64,000 nucleotides of DNA, from the NCBI RefSeq assembly GCF_018687735.1, contig NZ_CP061304.1:1302001-1366000 (forward strand). The letters run 5' to 3'. How positions within the stretch are numbered: position 1 is the first letter of the stretch; the number at the start of each line of letters is the position of its first letter. A program made the translations under genes and the position numbers. The notes beneath the pieces were generated by a model, which was given only the letters and a program-made list of their open reading frames with translations, made no database searches and had not been told where the DNA came from. Origin of the DNA: Polynucleobacter sp. MG-5-Ahmo-C2 (GTDB lineage: Bacteria; Pseudomonadota; Gammaproteobacteria; Burkholderiales; Burkholderiaceae). This document shows, piece after piece, positions 27,195-36,466 of this stretch.

Positions 27195-28472
27195 GTGTTT
27201 ATTTCTCAAAAATCAATTACAGCTCGCATGAATCTTTGCGCCCCCTACTTGGCATTAGCCTTGCTTCTGACGGCCTGCTCTGGCGCGCCAACAAAGCCAG
27301 AACAACCCATCGTAAACCAAGCCGATGATGTAGCTACTGAGGCGCAATTTAGTCAAAATCTCAATGAACTACTAAGCCAGGTTTCCCAAGCCCAAGAAAT
27401 CCCCATACAGACCCTAGAATCAGGTTTCCTTGATGCTAGAACGATTCCCTCAATACGCAAATTGGTATTACCCCCATCGGGTACTTTTAAGAAGAATTGG
27501 CTGGCTTACCGCAAGCGCTTTATTGAACCCGTCCGTTTGAAGGCTGGAAAGGCCTTTTGGGAAGAAAACCAGGCTTTTTTAAGTCAAGTTGAGCAGGATT
27601 CTGGAGTTCCTGCGGAGATTATTGTTGCCATTATTGGCATTGAGACTATTTATGGGCGCCAGACGGGGAATTTTCGGGTGAAGGATGTGCTGTCCACCCT
27701 AGCCTTTAGCTACCCTGAAACACCCAATAAACCTGCCCGTGAACAGCTGTTCAAGGACCAACTCAAAGAGCTTATTCTCTTATGTTGGACAGAAGCTGGC
27801 GGGAAGTTGCCTGCAAAGAACAACACCCAAGGCGTCAATAGCACACGCTTTAGCGCCTGCCTTAATCAAAATAGTTCCTATGCTGGTGCTATTGGCTTAC
27901 CGCAATTTATGCCTAGCAGCATTCGGAGCTTTGCTGTCGATGGCGATGGCGATGGGAGAATTGATTTAAAGCAGAGCCCCAAGGATGCCATTGCCAGTGT
28001 TGGCAACTTCATGAAAAAACATGGCTGGCAAAGTGGTATGCCCATTTCTTTTCCTGTGCAACCCGACGGCATATCAGCCGTTAAAGAATTGGCTGATGGA
28101 GAGCCACAGCTTAAACACACAGTTCAAGAGTTGATTGCAAAAGGCATCCTGACTAAGCAACAGGGCGACTTACAAAGCGGTGGTGTAGAACCAAGCAGTA
28201 AAGCATTTATTGTGGACTTACCCTACCCCGATAAAGATGGCGTGGAACAAGTTCAATATTTTGTTGGCTTAAATAACTTTCTGACGATTGTTCAATACAA
28301 CCGTAGTTATTTTTATGCACAAAGCGTTGCTGAGTTTGCAGAAGCCCTGGGATATCGGAATCAAAGCGTAGTGCCGGTAGAAAATATCAGAAAAGTGATG
28401 ATCAGCAAGAGTTCTAGCGAGAAGCCTAAGCACAAAAAATCAACCGCCAAGAATAAAACTAAAACAAATTAA
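27195..28472 (+). CDS. mltB: membrane-bound lytic murein transglycosylase B
   Basis: A 425-residue peptidoglycan lytic transglycosylase of family 3. A lipoprotein signal ends in LLLTAC, so the enzyme should be anchored to the envelope. Catalytic Glu lies in GIETIYGRQTGNFRV (about 151-165), and AIGLPQFMPSSIRSFAVDGDGDGRIDL carries the remaining active-site residues and a calcium-loop-like motif. The start is taken at GTG 27195 because this adds K and R before the hydrophobic core; ATG 27228 is an alternative. A lysine-rich tail ends the protein. The last four bases overlap the convergent cysM gene. Confidence 0.93.
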   Translation: MFISQKSITARMNLCAPYLALALLLTACSGAPTKPEQPIVNQADDVATEAQFSQNLNELLSQVSQAQEIPIQTLESGFLDARTIPSIRKLVLPPSGTFKKNWLAYRKRFIEPVRLKAGKAFWEENQAFLSQVEQDSGVPAEIIVAIIGIETIYGRQTGNFRVKDVLSTLAFSYPETPNKPAREQLFKDQLKELILLCWTEAGGKLPAKNNTQGVNSTRFSACLNQNSSYAGAIGLPQFMPSSIRSFAVDGDGDGRIDLKQSPKDAIASVGNFMKKHGWQSGMPISFPVQPDGISAVKELADGEPQLKHTVQELIAKGILTKQQGDLQSGGVEPSSKAFIVDLPYPDKDGVEQVQYFVGLNNFLTIVQYNRSYFYAQSVAEFAEALGYRNQSVVPVENIRKVMISKSSSEKPKHKKSTAKNKTKTN

Positions 28473-29380
28473 GCTGGAAAAACGCCAGTAGATAAGTAGC
28501 GATCACCGCGGTCACAGACAATAAATACGATCGTGGCATTTTCAACCTGACGAGCAATGCGCAGAGCTACCACTAAAGCACCGCCCGCTGAGATACCGCA
28601 GAAAATGCCTTCTTCTGCAGCCAAACGGCGCGCCATCTCTTCAGCATCTGCTTGCGTGACGTATTCAATACGATCAACCTTGTCCCCCTGATAAATCTTA
28701 GGCAGGTATTCCGGAGCCCACTTACGGATTCCTGGAATTTGCGAACCATCTTCAGGCTGCGCACCAATAATCTGAATCTCAGGATTCATTGACTTCAGGT
28801 ATGTTGAAACACCGGTAATCGTTCCGGTTGTACCCATCGCAGAAATGAAATGGGTAATTTGACCATCGGTATCGCGCCATATCTCTGGTCCAGTGGTCTC
28901 AATATGGGCTCGTGGATTATCTGGATTAGCAAACTGATCAAGCAATCTGCCGCGCCCCTCTCGTTGCAGCTGGAGCGCATAGTCACGCGCAAACTCCATG
29001 CCACCAGAAGCAGCCGTCAGGATCAACTCAGCTCCATAGGCGGCCATACTTTGACGACGCTCAATACTTTGATTCTCCGGCATGACCAATACCATCTTGT
29101 AGCCCAACATTGCAGCTGTCATAGCCAAGGCAATACCGGTATTACCGCTTGTCGCTTCAATTAGGGTATCGCCAGGTTTAATTTCGCCACGCTCTTGTGC
29201 GCGCATGATCATCGACAGCGCAGGTCGGTCTTTCACCGACCCGGCTGGATTATTACCCTCCAACTTACCCAGAATCACATTATTGCGAGTCGAATTCTCA
29301 AGACCTGGAATTCGTTGCAATTGGACCAAGGGCGTATTGCCTACAGTTTGTGAAATAGTCAGGTAAGAAGGTTTGCTCAT
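28469..29380 (-). CDS. cysM: cysteine synthase B (O-acetylserine sulfhydrylase)
   Basis: A 303-residue PLP enzyme that makes cysteine from O-acetylserine and sulfide or thiosulfate. Schiff-base K50 in NPAGSVKDRPA, the substrate loop EATSGNTGIALA and the phosphate loop MGTTGTITGV are clear. The short length and RRLAAEEGIFCGISAGGAL end favour CysM over CysK. It follows comEA by 41 bases. In several Burkholderiales it lies near the LPS heptose genes, as it does here. Confidence 0.94.
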   Translation of the reverse strand: MSKPSYLTISQTVGNTPLVQLQRIPGLENSTRNNVILGKLEGNNPAGSVKDRPALSMIMRAQERGEIKPGDTLIEATSGNTGIALAMTAAMLGYKMVLVMPENQSIERRQSMAAYGAELILTAASGGMEFARDYALQLQREGRGRLLDQFANPDNPRAHIETTGPEIWRDTDGQITHFISAMGTTGTITGVSTYLKSMNPEIQIIGAQPEDGSQIPGIRKWAPEYLPKIYQGDKVDRIEYVTQADAEEMARRLAAEEGIFCGISAGGALVVALRIARQVENATIVFIVCDRGDRYLSTGVFPA

Positions 29381-29421
29381 GAAGCCATTTTAGCCATAAG
29401 CCCGCTTACACTCTAAAGGGT

Positions 29422-29850
29422 TTAATTTCTGCGACCCGTTGCCGCACGCTCCGGGTGATGACGATTACTATTTTGAGTACGCGAATGACGTCTACCAGAG
29501 GCCCCGCCTTCCCTTTGCGTCCTACCATTAGGCTCCCGAAAAGAGCCTGGGGCCTCAATTGTTAAGCCGTTATCAACCATCTTTTCAACGGATTTCATAC
29601 CAATGCCACGGACCCGCTTCTGCAAATCATTGGCATCCTGAAAATGGCCGCCATCCAAGCGCTCAGCAATAATTGTTTTTGCCTTAGAGGGTCCAATACC
29701 CTTAATACTCTCCAACTCAGATTGGGTGGCGGTATTGACATTAATCGGGGATGCAACAACCGCCCCAAGAGAAGAAACTGCCAATACTGCTGCAAGAGCA
29801 GCAGATCTAACTAAACCAGTTGCAACGCCAAAATTTAAATATCGACTCAT
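29422..29850 (-). CDS. ComEA-like helix-hairpin-helix protein
   Basis: A 142-residue exported protein. The signal peptide covers about residues 1-33 (LAAVLAVSSLGAVVASP). It is followed by a double helix-hairpin-helix DNA-binding domain: INVNTATQSELESIKGIGPS, then FQDANDLQKRVRGIGMKSVEKM. ComEA proteins bind incoming DNA in the periplasm during natural transformation. The last 35 residues are a low-complexity basic tail rich in R, N, G and H. GGAG lies before the ATG. No other competence gene is nearby. Confidence 0.88.
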   Translation of the reverse strand: MSRYLNFGVATGLVRSAALAAVLAVSSLGAVVASPINVNTATQSELESIKGIGPSKAKTIIAERLDGGHFQDANDLQKRVRGIGMKSVEKMVDNGLTIEAPGSFREPNGRTQREGGASGRRHSRTQNSNRHHPERAATGRRN

Positions 29851-29972
29851 ACATTCTCCAGTAGTAAATAAAAATCCACGGACACAAAGTGCGCGTGGAT
29901 CATTTACAACGAATGAGATTGCTTAATGCTGACTATATTTTAGCGATTACAAGCAAATAGATAAAAGCTTAC

Positions 29973-30758
29973 TTAACCAATGATTCCCTTTAGGCCTGTG
30001 TAGATTGAAACAGCCGTGGTTCCCAATGCAACCAATGTGCCACCATGGTCTTGGAGGGTTTTCATAAGCCCCAAGACACCGTGAATAGAGACATTACCAT
30101 CTACCGAATGAGTAGATGCAGCTTTGATAAACGCCTTCATCAGGCCTGCTTGACGACTTCTCTTTTTATTTGCATAAGCAACGCCACCAAGCAACATGCC
30201 CGTTAAAAAACTGAAGGCAATACTTGCGGAGTACTCCAGAACTTCTTTCCATTCAAATAGATTCTGAGGCCAAACGGGTGAGTGATCTACTAAGCTAGTA
30301 ATCCAACTCATACCAATCACTGAAGCAATAGCCAAAAAGACAACGCCAACGAACCAAGGAAAAAGCTTATGTGCATGGCTCTTAAATAAGAAATAAGCAA
30401 AAGGCAAGGGAACAACCATGGAGATGATGCGCAGATAAATCATCTTAGTGTCGTAAACCACTGCAATTAACCAATGCGCCAGTAGCAATAAAAGCAAAGG
30501 CACAACTAGATACATGGCGATGTCTTTTATCCAGGTGAACACAGATCTGATTGCAAGCTTACGATCCTGCTCATCAAGCAAGTACTCAAGCTCTGTAATT
30601 CTGAGTTCATAAGCTGCTTGACTGGGAACTGCCGCTAGCCGCTCTTCCAAGCTAGCAATCTTTGCCATCATCGGTTTAAAAAGGTAAAGGTCCCGACTAC
30701 AGGTCTTGCAGACGTGAGCCTCTTCCGCAACTTCAGAGAGGCAATATGGGCAATTCAT
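29973..30758 (-). CDS. zinc-ribbon, coiled-coil membrane protein of the CHAT operon
   Basis: A 261-residue protein I cannot assign to a named family. C3-x2-C6 and C17-x2-C20 form an N-terminal zinc ribbon. It is followed by a short coiled coil (about 30-68) and four hydrophobic segments near residues 80-100, 107-124, 133-153 and 178-198. The C-terminal 40 residues after a basic KKRSRQAGLMKAF stretch are glycine-rich and amphipathic. The ATG overlaps the preceding stop by one base (TAATG), so it is coupled to the small exported protein. It could be a membrane sensor or effector of the CHAT protein; that is inference. Confidence 0.7.
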   Translation of the reverse strand: MNCPYCLSEVAEEAHVCKTCSRDLYLFKPMMAKIASLEERLAAVPSQAAYELRITELEYLLDEQDRKLAIRSVFTWIKDIAMYLVVPLLLLLLAHWLIAVVYDTKMIYLRIISMVVPLPFAYFLFKSHAHKLFPWFVGVVFLAIASVIGMSWITSLVDHSPVWPQNLFEWKEVLEYSASIAFSFLTGMLLGGVAYANKKRSRQAGLMKAFIKAASTHSVDGNVSIHGVLGLMKTLQDHGGTLVALGTTAVSIYTGLKGIIG

Positions 30759-31195
30759 TACTTACTAACTACCAAATTCAATACTGAATTTGTTTCGCGC
30801 CCCTCAGTGTCTTTAACTGTGACACGAATGGTATGGGTACCAGGAGGAACATCTGCTTTTGCAAAATCAATTCCATTGGCAGAGATGGCACTCTTCAGGC
30901 GAGGCGTTAAATCCACAAACGGTGATTTCATGTAAACCACTTTCACTGAGCCTGGGTCTATCTTTGCATCACCGCGTGGCTCAAAGCTCACCCTAAAATC
31001 AAACGGTGCCATTACAGGGGTATCTGCTTCTGGTGAGGCCAATTTAATCGCCGGTCCACGAGAAATTCCACGGGTAGCCAAAGTTCCTGCAGCTGGTGGC
31101 AACGCAGCCTCTTTTGCACTAATTAAAGAAGCAGCAAGACCCAACTGGGCAGAAGCAACCAATGCTGCAGCAAGCAATACATGACTCAGTTTCAT
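30758..31195 (-). CDS. small exported Ig-like protein of the CHAT operon
   Basis: A 145-residue secreted protein. The signal peptide is about residues 1-22 (LLAAALVASAQLGLAAS). The mature part begins with a flexible Ala/Pro-rich stretch. From about residue 50 it shows beta-strand periodicity (APFDFRVSFEPR, GSVKVVYMK, GTHTIRVTVKDTEGR), as in bacterial Ig-like modules. No cysteines or catalytic motif are present. It lies 43 bases downstream of the TPR-CHAT gene and is coupled by a one-base overlap to the zinc-ribbon membrane gene. It could be a substrate or ligand of the CHAT protein, but nothing in the sequence proves this. Confidence 0.7.
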   Translation of the reverse strand: MKLSHVLLAAALVASAQLGLAASLISAKEAALPPAAGTLATRGISRGPAIKLASPEADTPVMAPFDFRVSFEPRGDAKIDPGSVKVVYMKSPFVDLTPRLKSAISANGIDFAKADVPPGTHTIRVTVKDTEGRETNSVLNLVVSK

Positions 31196-31238
31196 AAAAG
31201 CCTCAAATAATTAAAAAAATCTATAAACAGATCTTAAA

Positions 31239-34200
31239 TCAATCTCCAACCACCACAAAAGGAGCCCAGAACAGGGGGTGAGCATAAGCGTACTTCATGT
31301 TAGCGCCCTCCTTCATGCCGCCTTGGTCTATTTGATTTAGCATAGCCTGTCTTAGGAGCTCAGCTTTGCTGGTGCTTTGGGCTTTTTGCTGATTCTTAAA
31401 TAGGTCCGTCATCATCGTCCTAGAAGCAACGGAGTCTACGGGCCAGTTAGATACTAATAATGCTTTAGCACCGGCAAAGAAGAAGGCTCTACCTAAACCA
31501 GAGACTGCTTCAGAACCAGCGCCTTCGCCAGATGCTGTATTACAAGCAGAAAGCACAACCCAGTCAGCATCTAACTTCAAGGTGAGGACCTTATCCATCG
31601 TCAGAAGACCGTCATCTTTGTCGCCAGTGACGTCAGGTGAAGATAAGGCTAGTGCTGGCTGAGTTAAACCGTTAAGCTCTCCCGGCACTAAACCATGGGT
31701 GGCAAACATGACAACCTTACGATTAGATAAATCAGTTGACATCACTTGCTTTACTGAAGCTTGTTGATGCAAGAAAATATCGCCATCACCAGCGCCAATC
31801 GCTTTGCCAATTTCTTCCAACTCAAGACTGGTATCCGGCAAGCGTGGCAGGAGTGCTAACTCAGCTGAACTCACACCGGAAGTCTTTGGAGCACTACGTA
31901 AGTTGAGTGGCACTCCACGAGTAGCTAACTGAGTGGACTTTGCTTGCTTATCGGCTTGTTTTTCTTGTTGAGCACTAAAGTAAGGGTCACCAAAACCAAT
32001 AAAGTTCTTACGATTAGGATTGCCCGCTGGTAAGGAGCGCAGTGCAGTCAAAGCAGTCACTGAGGGCACTTGAGCAACAGCAATATCTCGCGTTAACCAA
32101 GGCACTGTTTTGTATCCAATAAATGGGGTAGAACCACCTTTGGCAGGCTGAGCAGTTGGCTTGGTTACTAGGAGCGATAAAGGCAGCTGGCCGAGCTCAG
32201 CATGCGGCACAGTAAGCATCACTTTTTTACCAGCAAAAGCACTTTGCACTGGAGCGAGTACCTGTTGATAAAGTTGATTGGCAAGCATCACATCAAAAGC
32301 GGGAATCTCATCAATAGTGGCAACACCAGGATCGAGCGCTTTACGCAGCTGACTGACTTCTTTAGCCATTTGCGCACGCCCAATAGAGAGCTGTGCAAAT
32401 TGCGCAGGCTTGTCTTTAGTAATTGCCCAGACATAACCGGCGTTATCACCAAAATACCAAGAGACTAGAACTTCATCTGGCTTGAGTGCTTTTTGAGTGC
32501 GCTCTACAGAAGCAGGTTTGGGTTCAACTAACTCAGCATAATCTGGGAACTTACGCTCAATCTCTTTTTTAAGGTCTTCGCGTTGCGATTTAAAGCTGGT
32601 GATATCGGTGCGAATCTTTGCTTGTACGGCAGGCAGCTGTTGGTCAGGAGGCGCAGATAAAAGACCGGTTAATAAATCAGATAAGGTATTTATCCGTTGT
32701 TGTAGATCCTGTTCACGACGCGCAAGAGATGCCAGTTGTGGATCAGAAATATTAGCCCGGGCTGCAGATGCTGTTAATGCCTTCTGAACGCCACTGCCTC
32801 GAGCCAGATCAGCAATCTGAAAAGCTTCTGCAGCCGCAGCCCCAGAAGAATCCGTTTTAGCCTGTTGCGCAAGAGAGGCAAGATACTCCTCCAAAACAAA
32901 AGTCATGCGCTGAGTTTGGCGAACTGTGCCAGTAGAATTCTCAGCATCACTACGAGCCTGACCAACTAGCAAGGGAATAGATTGCTTGAACTCAGCTAAA
33001 GCTTGAGAGCCCTGGCCCGATGACTGCAATGCAGAGGCATTAAAGGCACGAATCATCGCTAGGCGTGGAGAATTTTTATCTAAACGACTACCTTGCTTGG
33101 ATAGAATTTCTGATGTCATCGCAACTGCCTGGGAGGCCTTGCCAGTCTTAATTAAAGCTAAGCTCCAATCCAAATCTCCCGTTAGGTATTTAGTGGCAAT
33201 CTCAGGATCAGCTTTTACGCCTTCCACCATCTCTGCGAATACTTTCTCCGCTTGAGCATACTTGCCATCAGCAACCAAGGCGCCGCCTAATACCCTTCTC
33301 ACTTCAGCTAGTAAAGGTGAACCTGAGAAATTAGAAGTTTGCTGAGCGATCTTTAGTGCCGCACTAGCAAGCAGAACTGCCTCCGGCTGGCGACCCTGCT
33401 CTGAAATTACCCTTGTTAAGGTTAAGAGAGTGAAAGTGGTGCGGGTTGAGTTAACGCCAAATCTTTCAATCGAGAGCATTACCGCTTCTCGAGCATAGTA
33501 TTCGGCATCATTCAATCTTCTTTGACCAATAAAAGATCTTGCTAGCCCATTCAAGAGAGAAATTCTCGTGCTGTACTGACCTTTTACATTGGTAGTCGCA
33601 TCCTGAAGAACTCTAGTTTCATTATCGAGCGCATCTTTTCCTGCATCTACTGCAGCCTCCAAAATCACCTTATTATTCTTTAAAGCCTGACGGTAAGAAC
33701 GCTCTGCCTCTAAAAACTTACCCTCTTGGAGAAACAAAGCTGCACGAGTCCACTCATAACTCACCTCCCAATTCAGTCGATGCTGGTACTTAGCGTTACG
33801 AGCATTGCTTAATGCAGATAGGTAGCCCTCTAAATTGCTAAGCCATTTTTGGGAACATTCAAAATCGCCAAAGGATGCGCAATTAAGGGCAATCTGTCTT
33901 GAAAGAGAAACTCGCCAGCCCCGACTACTCTCGGGAACCATGGCCAAGGCCTTTTCCAAATTCTGATTGGCTCCAAGGTAATTTCCACGTAGAGATTCTT
34001 GAGTTGAATAGGTAAACAACTCTTCGACAGCCTCTGTCTGATCACGACTTGGAAATTCATTAACAACCTTACTGAGATTCTCTACTGCCTCCTTGGTATT
34101 ACCTAGGGTTTCGTAAGCAACAGCACGGCGATAGTAAAAGTGATTTAAGACTTGAGGATCTGTCGAGCTCGGAACAGATAAGGCGATAATTTTTTTGGCC

Positions 34201-34388
34201 TTATCTTCAAGCGTTGCATTCTGCTTGGATTGCTCAATAAATTTGAGAATATCCTTCACGTCTCTCGGCGGCGCTTTGATATTTTCTACATCAGCGTCAT
34301 CTTTGCTCGGCACCGCAAATGATTGTGAAGAAAAAAATGCTATGCTGCAGCACAGCATAAATGCGGTAATGACCGAGAGTTTGCGCAT
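31239..34388 (-). CDS. exported TPR-CHAT (caspase-like) protein
   Basis: A 1049-residue protein with a signal peptide ending near SQSFA (residue 25). It has a long TPR-rich helical region (about 60-500), a coiled-coil linker (about 555-625) and a C-terminal CHAT domain (about 700-1049). The CHAT catalytic pair is intact: H898 in FATHGLVPGE and C949 in VLSACNTASGEG. ALLVSNWPVDS and the terminal HPLFWAPFVVVGD are family hallmarks. CHAT domains are clan CD cysteine proteases related to caspases and separases. An AGGGG ribosome site lies upstream of the ATG, inside an inverted repeat. Targets are unknown. Confidence 0.88.
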   Translation of the reverse strand: MRKLSVITAFMLCCSIAFFSSQSFAVPSKDDADVENIKAPPRDVKDILKFIEQSKQNATLEDKAKKIIALSVPSSTDPQVLNHFYYRRAVAYETLGNTKEAVENLSKVVNEFPSRDQTEAVEELFTYSTQESLRGNYLGANQNLEKALAMVPESSRGWRVSLSRQIALNCASFGDFECSQKWLSNLEGYLSALSNARNAKYQHRLNWEVSYEWTRAALFLQEGKFLEAERSYRQALKNNKVILEAAVDAGKDALDNETRVLQDATTNVKGQYSTRISLLNGLARSFIGQRRLNDAEYYAREAVMLSIERFGVNSTRTTFTLLTLTRVISEQGRQPEAVLLASAALKIAQQTSNFSGSPLLAEVRRVLGGALVADGKYAQAEKVFAEMVEGVKADPEIATKYLTGDLDWSLALIKTGKASQAVAMTSEILSKQGSRLDKNSPRLAMIRAFNASALQSSGQGSQALAEFKQSIPLLVGQARSDAENSTGTVRQTQRMTFVLEEYLASLAQQAKTDSSGAAAAEAFQIADLARGSGVQKALTASAARANISDPQLASLARREQDLQQRINTLSDLLTGLLSAPPDQQLPAVQAKIRTDITSFKSQREDLKKEIERKFPDYAELVEPKPASVERTQKALKPDEVLVSWYFGDNAGYVWAITKDKPAQFAQLSIGRAQMAKEVSQLRKALDPGVATIDEIPAFDVMLANQLYQQVLAPVQSAFAGKKVMLTVPHAELGQLPLSLLVTKPTAQPAKGGSTPFIGYKTVPWLTRDIAVAQVPSVTALTALRSLPAGNPNRKNFIGFGDPYFSAQQEKQADKQAKSTQLATRGVPLNLRSAPKTSGVSSAELALLPRLPDTSLELEEIGKAIGAGDGDIFLHQQASVKQVMSTDLSNRKVVMFATHGLVPGELNGLTQPALALSSPDVTGDKDDGLLTMDKVLTLKLDADWVVLSACNTASGEGAGSEAVSGLGRAFFFAGAKALLVSNWPVDSVASRTMMTDLFKNQQKAQSTSKAELLRQAMLNQIDQGGMKEGANMKYAYAHPLFWAPFVVVGD

Positions 34389-34395
34389 CGGAATC

Positions 34396-34435
34396 CCCTA
34401 GTTTTTATAAGCAATATATTAGCTCATAACTAGGG
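34396..34435 (-). promoter_or_regulatory. inverted repeat in the TPR-CHAT leader
   Basis: Perfect eight-base arms CCCTAGTT and AACTAGGG flank a 24-base AT-rich loop just ahead of the TPR-CHAT start codon. The arm nearest the gene contains the AGGGG ribosome site, and the loop holds TATAAA/TATATT-like sequences. It could be an operator around the promoter, or a hairpin that hides the ribosome site. Either role is inference. Confidence 0.4.
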
Positions 34436-34441
34436 TGAGGT

Positions 34442-34467
34442 GCTTGGCAAAGATGCCTAGCTTTTTT
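34442..34467 (+). terminator. rho-independent terminator facing right
   Basis: GCTTGGCA (34442-34449) and TGCCTAGC (34454-34461) form a stem with one mismatch and a four-base loop, followed by six T residues on the plus strand. Both flanking genes are on the minus strand, so it does not serve an annotated gene. It may stop an antisense or small RNA. Confidence 0.5.
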
Positions 34468-34500
34468 ATGAATTAGCGCCCGGAATGATGCTTTTATAGC

Positions 34501-35520
34501 CTAAAGGGGATTAGCCAAGTATCCTGAGTTAGTCTCTAACCACTCAATATAACGGCCTACACCCTGCTCAACATCTAGGAAGGGTTCTGTATAACCTGCT
34601 GCACAAAGTTTGGTGAGATCCGCTTGAGTGAAGCACTGATATTTACCTCTGAGTGCATCCGGAAATGGAATGTACTCAATCGCTTTTTCTTTTACCAACT
34701 CTTGTAGGCTTGCTGGTTGCGCTTTATCAAGCTTACGCATGGCATTGGCAACCGCATGTGCAACATCATTAAATGGTTGCGCACGACCGCTACCTAAATT
34801 AAAGATACCGCTAATCTCTGGGTGATCTAAGAAAAACAGATTCACTTTTACAACATCTTCAACTGATACAAAGTCGCGGCTTTGTTCACCAGGACCGTAA
34901 CCACCATACTCACCAAAGAGCTTTACATGGCCGTTGGCCTTGTACTGGTGATATTGATGAAAGGCTACTGATGCCATGCGGCCTTTATGGGATTCACGCG
35001 GGCCATATACATTGAAGTAGCGAAAGCCAACCACCTGTGCAGTGTTTGTTTTTTCTGCAAAACGCTTGCGCATGACTTGATCAAACAGGAACTTAGAATA
35101 GCCGTAGATATTGAGCGGCTTCTCATGCTCACGACTCTCGACAAACACATTAGAGCCGCCATAGGTAGCAGCTGAAGATGCATAAAGAAGTTGCACCTTT
35201 TGTGCAGTACAGATATCTAGCAAGTCCATGGTGTAGCGATAGTTGTTCGCCATCATGAAAATGCCATCAGTTTCCATCGTGTCAGAGCATGCACCCTCAT
35301 GAAATACTGCTTTTACTTTACCAAAACGACCGCTTCTAAATGCTTCTAGAAATTCATCTTTATCGAAGTAATCAGTGATGTCTAGATCAGCAAGGTTGCG
35401 ATACTTATCTGTGGGACGAAGATCATCCACAGCGATGATATTTTTCTCACCACGTAGATTAAGAGCCTGAACAATATTTGCGCCAATAAAACCAGCGGCG
35501 CCAGTTACGATAATAGTCAC
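34501..35520 (-). CDS. hldD: ADP-glyceromanno-heptose 6-epimerase
   Basis: A 339-residue short-chain dehydrogenase-type epimerase that makes ADP-L-glycero-D-manno-heptose for the LPS inner core. The NADP-binding [14 protein letters not shown] (7-20), the ASSAATYGG motif and [10 protein letters not shown] with the catalytic Tyr and Lys are present. [20 protein letters not shown] is characteristic of HldD. The ATG overlaps the hldA stop by four bases, so kinase and epimerase are translationally coupled. Confidence 0.97.
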   Translation of the reverse strand: MTIIVTGAAGFIGANIVQALNLRGEKNIIAVDDLRPTDKYRNLADLDITDYFDKDEFLEAFRSGRFGKVKAVFHEGACSDTMETDGIFMMANNYRYTMDLLDICTAQKVQLLYASSAATYGGSNVFVESREHEKPLNIYGYSKFLFDQVMRKRFAEKTNTAQVVGFRYFNVYGPRESHKGRMASVAFHQYHQYKANGHVKLFGEYGGYGPGEQSRDFVSVEDVVKVNLFFLDHPEISGIFNLGSGRAQPFNDVAHAVANAMRKLDKAQPASLQELVKEKAIEYIPFPDALRGKYQCFTQADLTKLCAAGYTEPFLDVEQGVGRYIEWLETNSGYLANPL

Positions 35521-36446
35521 TGTAATTCCTCTGAAGTAACAGTAGCAGTTCCAAGCTTACCAACCACAATACCACCTGCGCGATTTGCTAAAGCCATTGC
35601 TTTTTCCAGTGGCCACTTGGCTGCCAATGCCACTGCTAAGGTTGCAATCACAGTATCGCCAGCACCAGAGACATCAAATACTTCGCGTGCTTGCGCTTTT
35701 ACATGACTGACACCAACCTCAGTATATAAACTCATACCCTCTTCAGAGCGAGTTAGTAGTAGAGCTTGAAGGTCTAAAGATTTTCTGAGGGCCTGCGCTT
35801 TATTAGTCAGATCTTCTTCACTAGTCCACTTGCCAACTACCTGACGCAACTCACTACGGTTAGGGGTTAAGACAGTGGCGCCACGATATTTTTCATAATC
35901 TTCACCCTTAGGGTCAACCAAGATGACTTTGTTTTGCGCCCTTGCCTGCTCAATCATATGGGCTACTTGGCCCAAGGCACCTTTGCCGTAATCAGACAGA
36001 ATTACTACGTCAGCAGCGCCAACTAGCTTTTCAAAACGCTCCAACTTATGCGCTAGCGCTTTTTCACTGGGGGTTTCTTCAAAATCAAGACGAATGAGTT
36101 GTTGCTGACGGGCAATCACGCGCAACTTCACAATCGTTGGCACATTTACATCAATTTCTAATTGACTATCAACGCCACCTGACTTCAGCAACTCCACCAC
36201 ACGCTTGCCAGGTTCGTCATCACCAACAATACCCAAAATAGTTGTATTGGCACCCAAGGCCGCAACGTTACGGGCAACATTCGCTGCGCCACCTAAACGC
36301 TCGTCAATCTTACCCACCTGTACTACTGGCACAGGCGCTTCAGGAGAGATGCGATTCGTGTCACCAAACCAGTAACGATCGAGCATGACGTCGCCAACCA
36401 CTAGTAAGTGGGCTTTAGAAAACTGATCTCGGTTTGCTTTTTCCAT
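35517..36446 (-). CDS. hldA: D-glycero-beta-D-manno-heptose-7-phosphate kinase (kinase-only HldE/RfaE domain I)
   Basis: A 309-residue PfkB-family sugar kinase that phosphorylates heptose 7-phosphate at C1. [20 protein letters not shown] (14-33), [16 protein letters not shown] and the anion-hole motif [11 protein letters not shown] near the C-terminus identify it. E. coli HldE is about 477 residues because a nucleotidyltransferase domain is fused; that domain is absent here, so a separate hldC/rfaE2 must lie elsewhere. It is coupled to hldD by an ATGA overlap and follows ugd by 20 bases. Confidence 0.95.
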   Translation of the reverse strand: MEKANRDQFSKAHLLVVGDVMLDRYWFGDTNRISPEAPVPVVQVGKIDERLGGAANVARNVAALGANTTILGIVGDDEPGKRVVELLKSGGVDSQLEIDVNVPTIVKLRVIARQQQLIRLDFEETPSEKALAHKLERFEKLVGAADVVILSDYGKGALGQVAHMIEQARAQNKVILVDPKGEDYEKYRGATVLTPNRSELRQVVGKWTSEEDLTNKAQALRKSLDLQALLLTRSEEGMSLYTEVGVSHVKAQAREVFDVSGAGDTVIATLAVALAAKWPLEKAMALANRAGGIVVGKLGTATVTSEELQ

Positions 36447-36466
36447 AGAACTATTTTTGTAATGAC

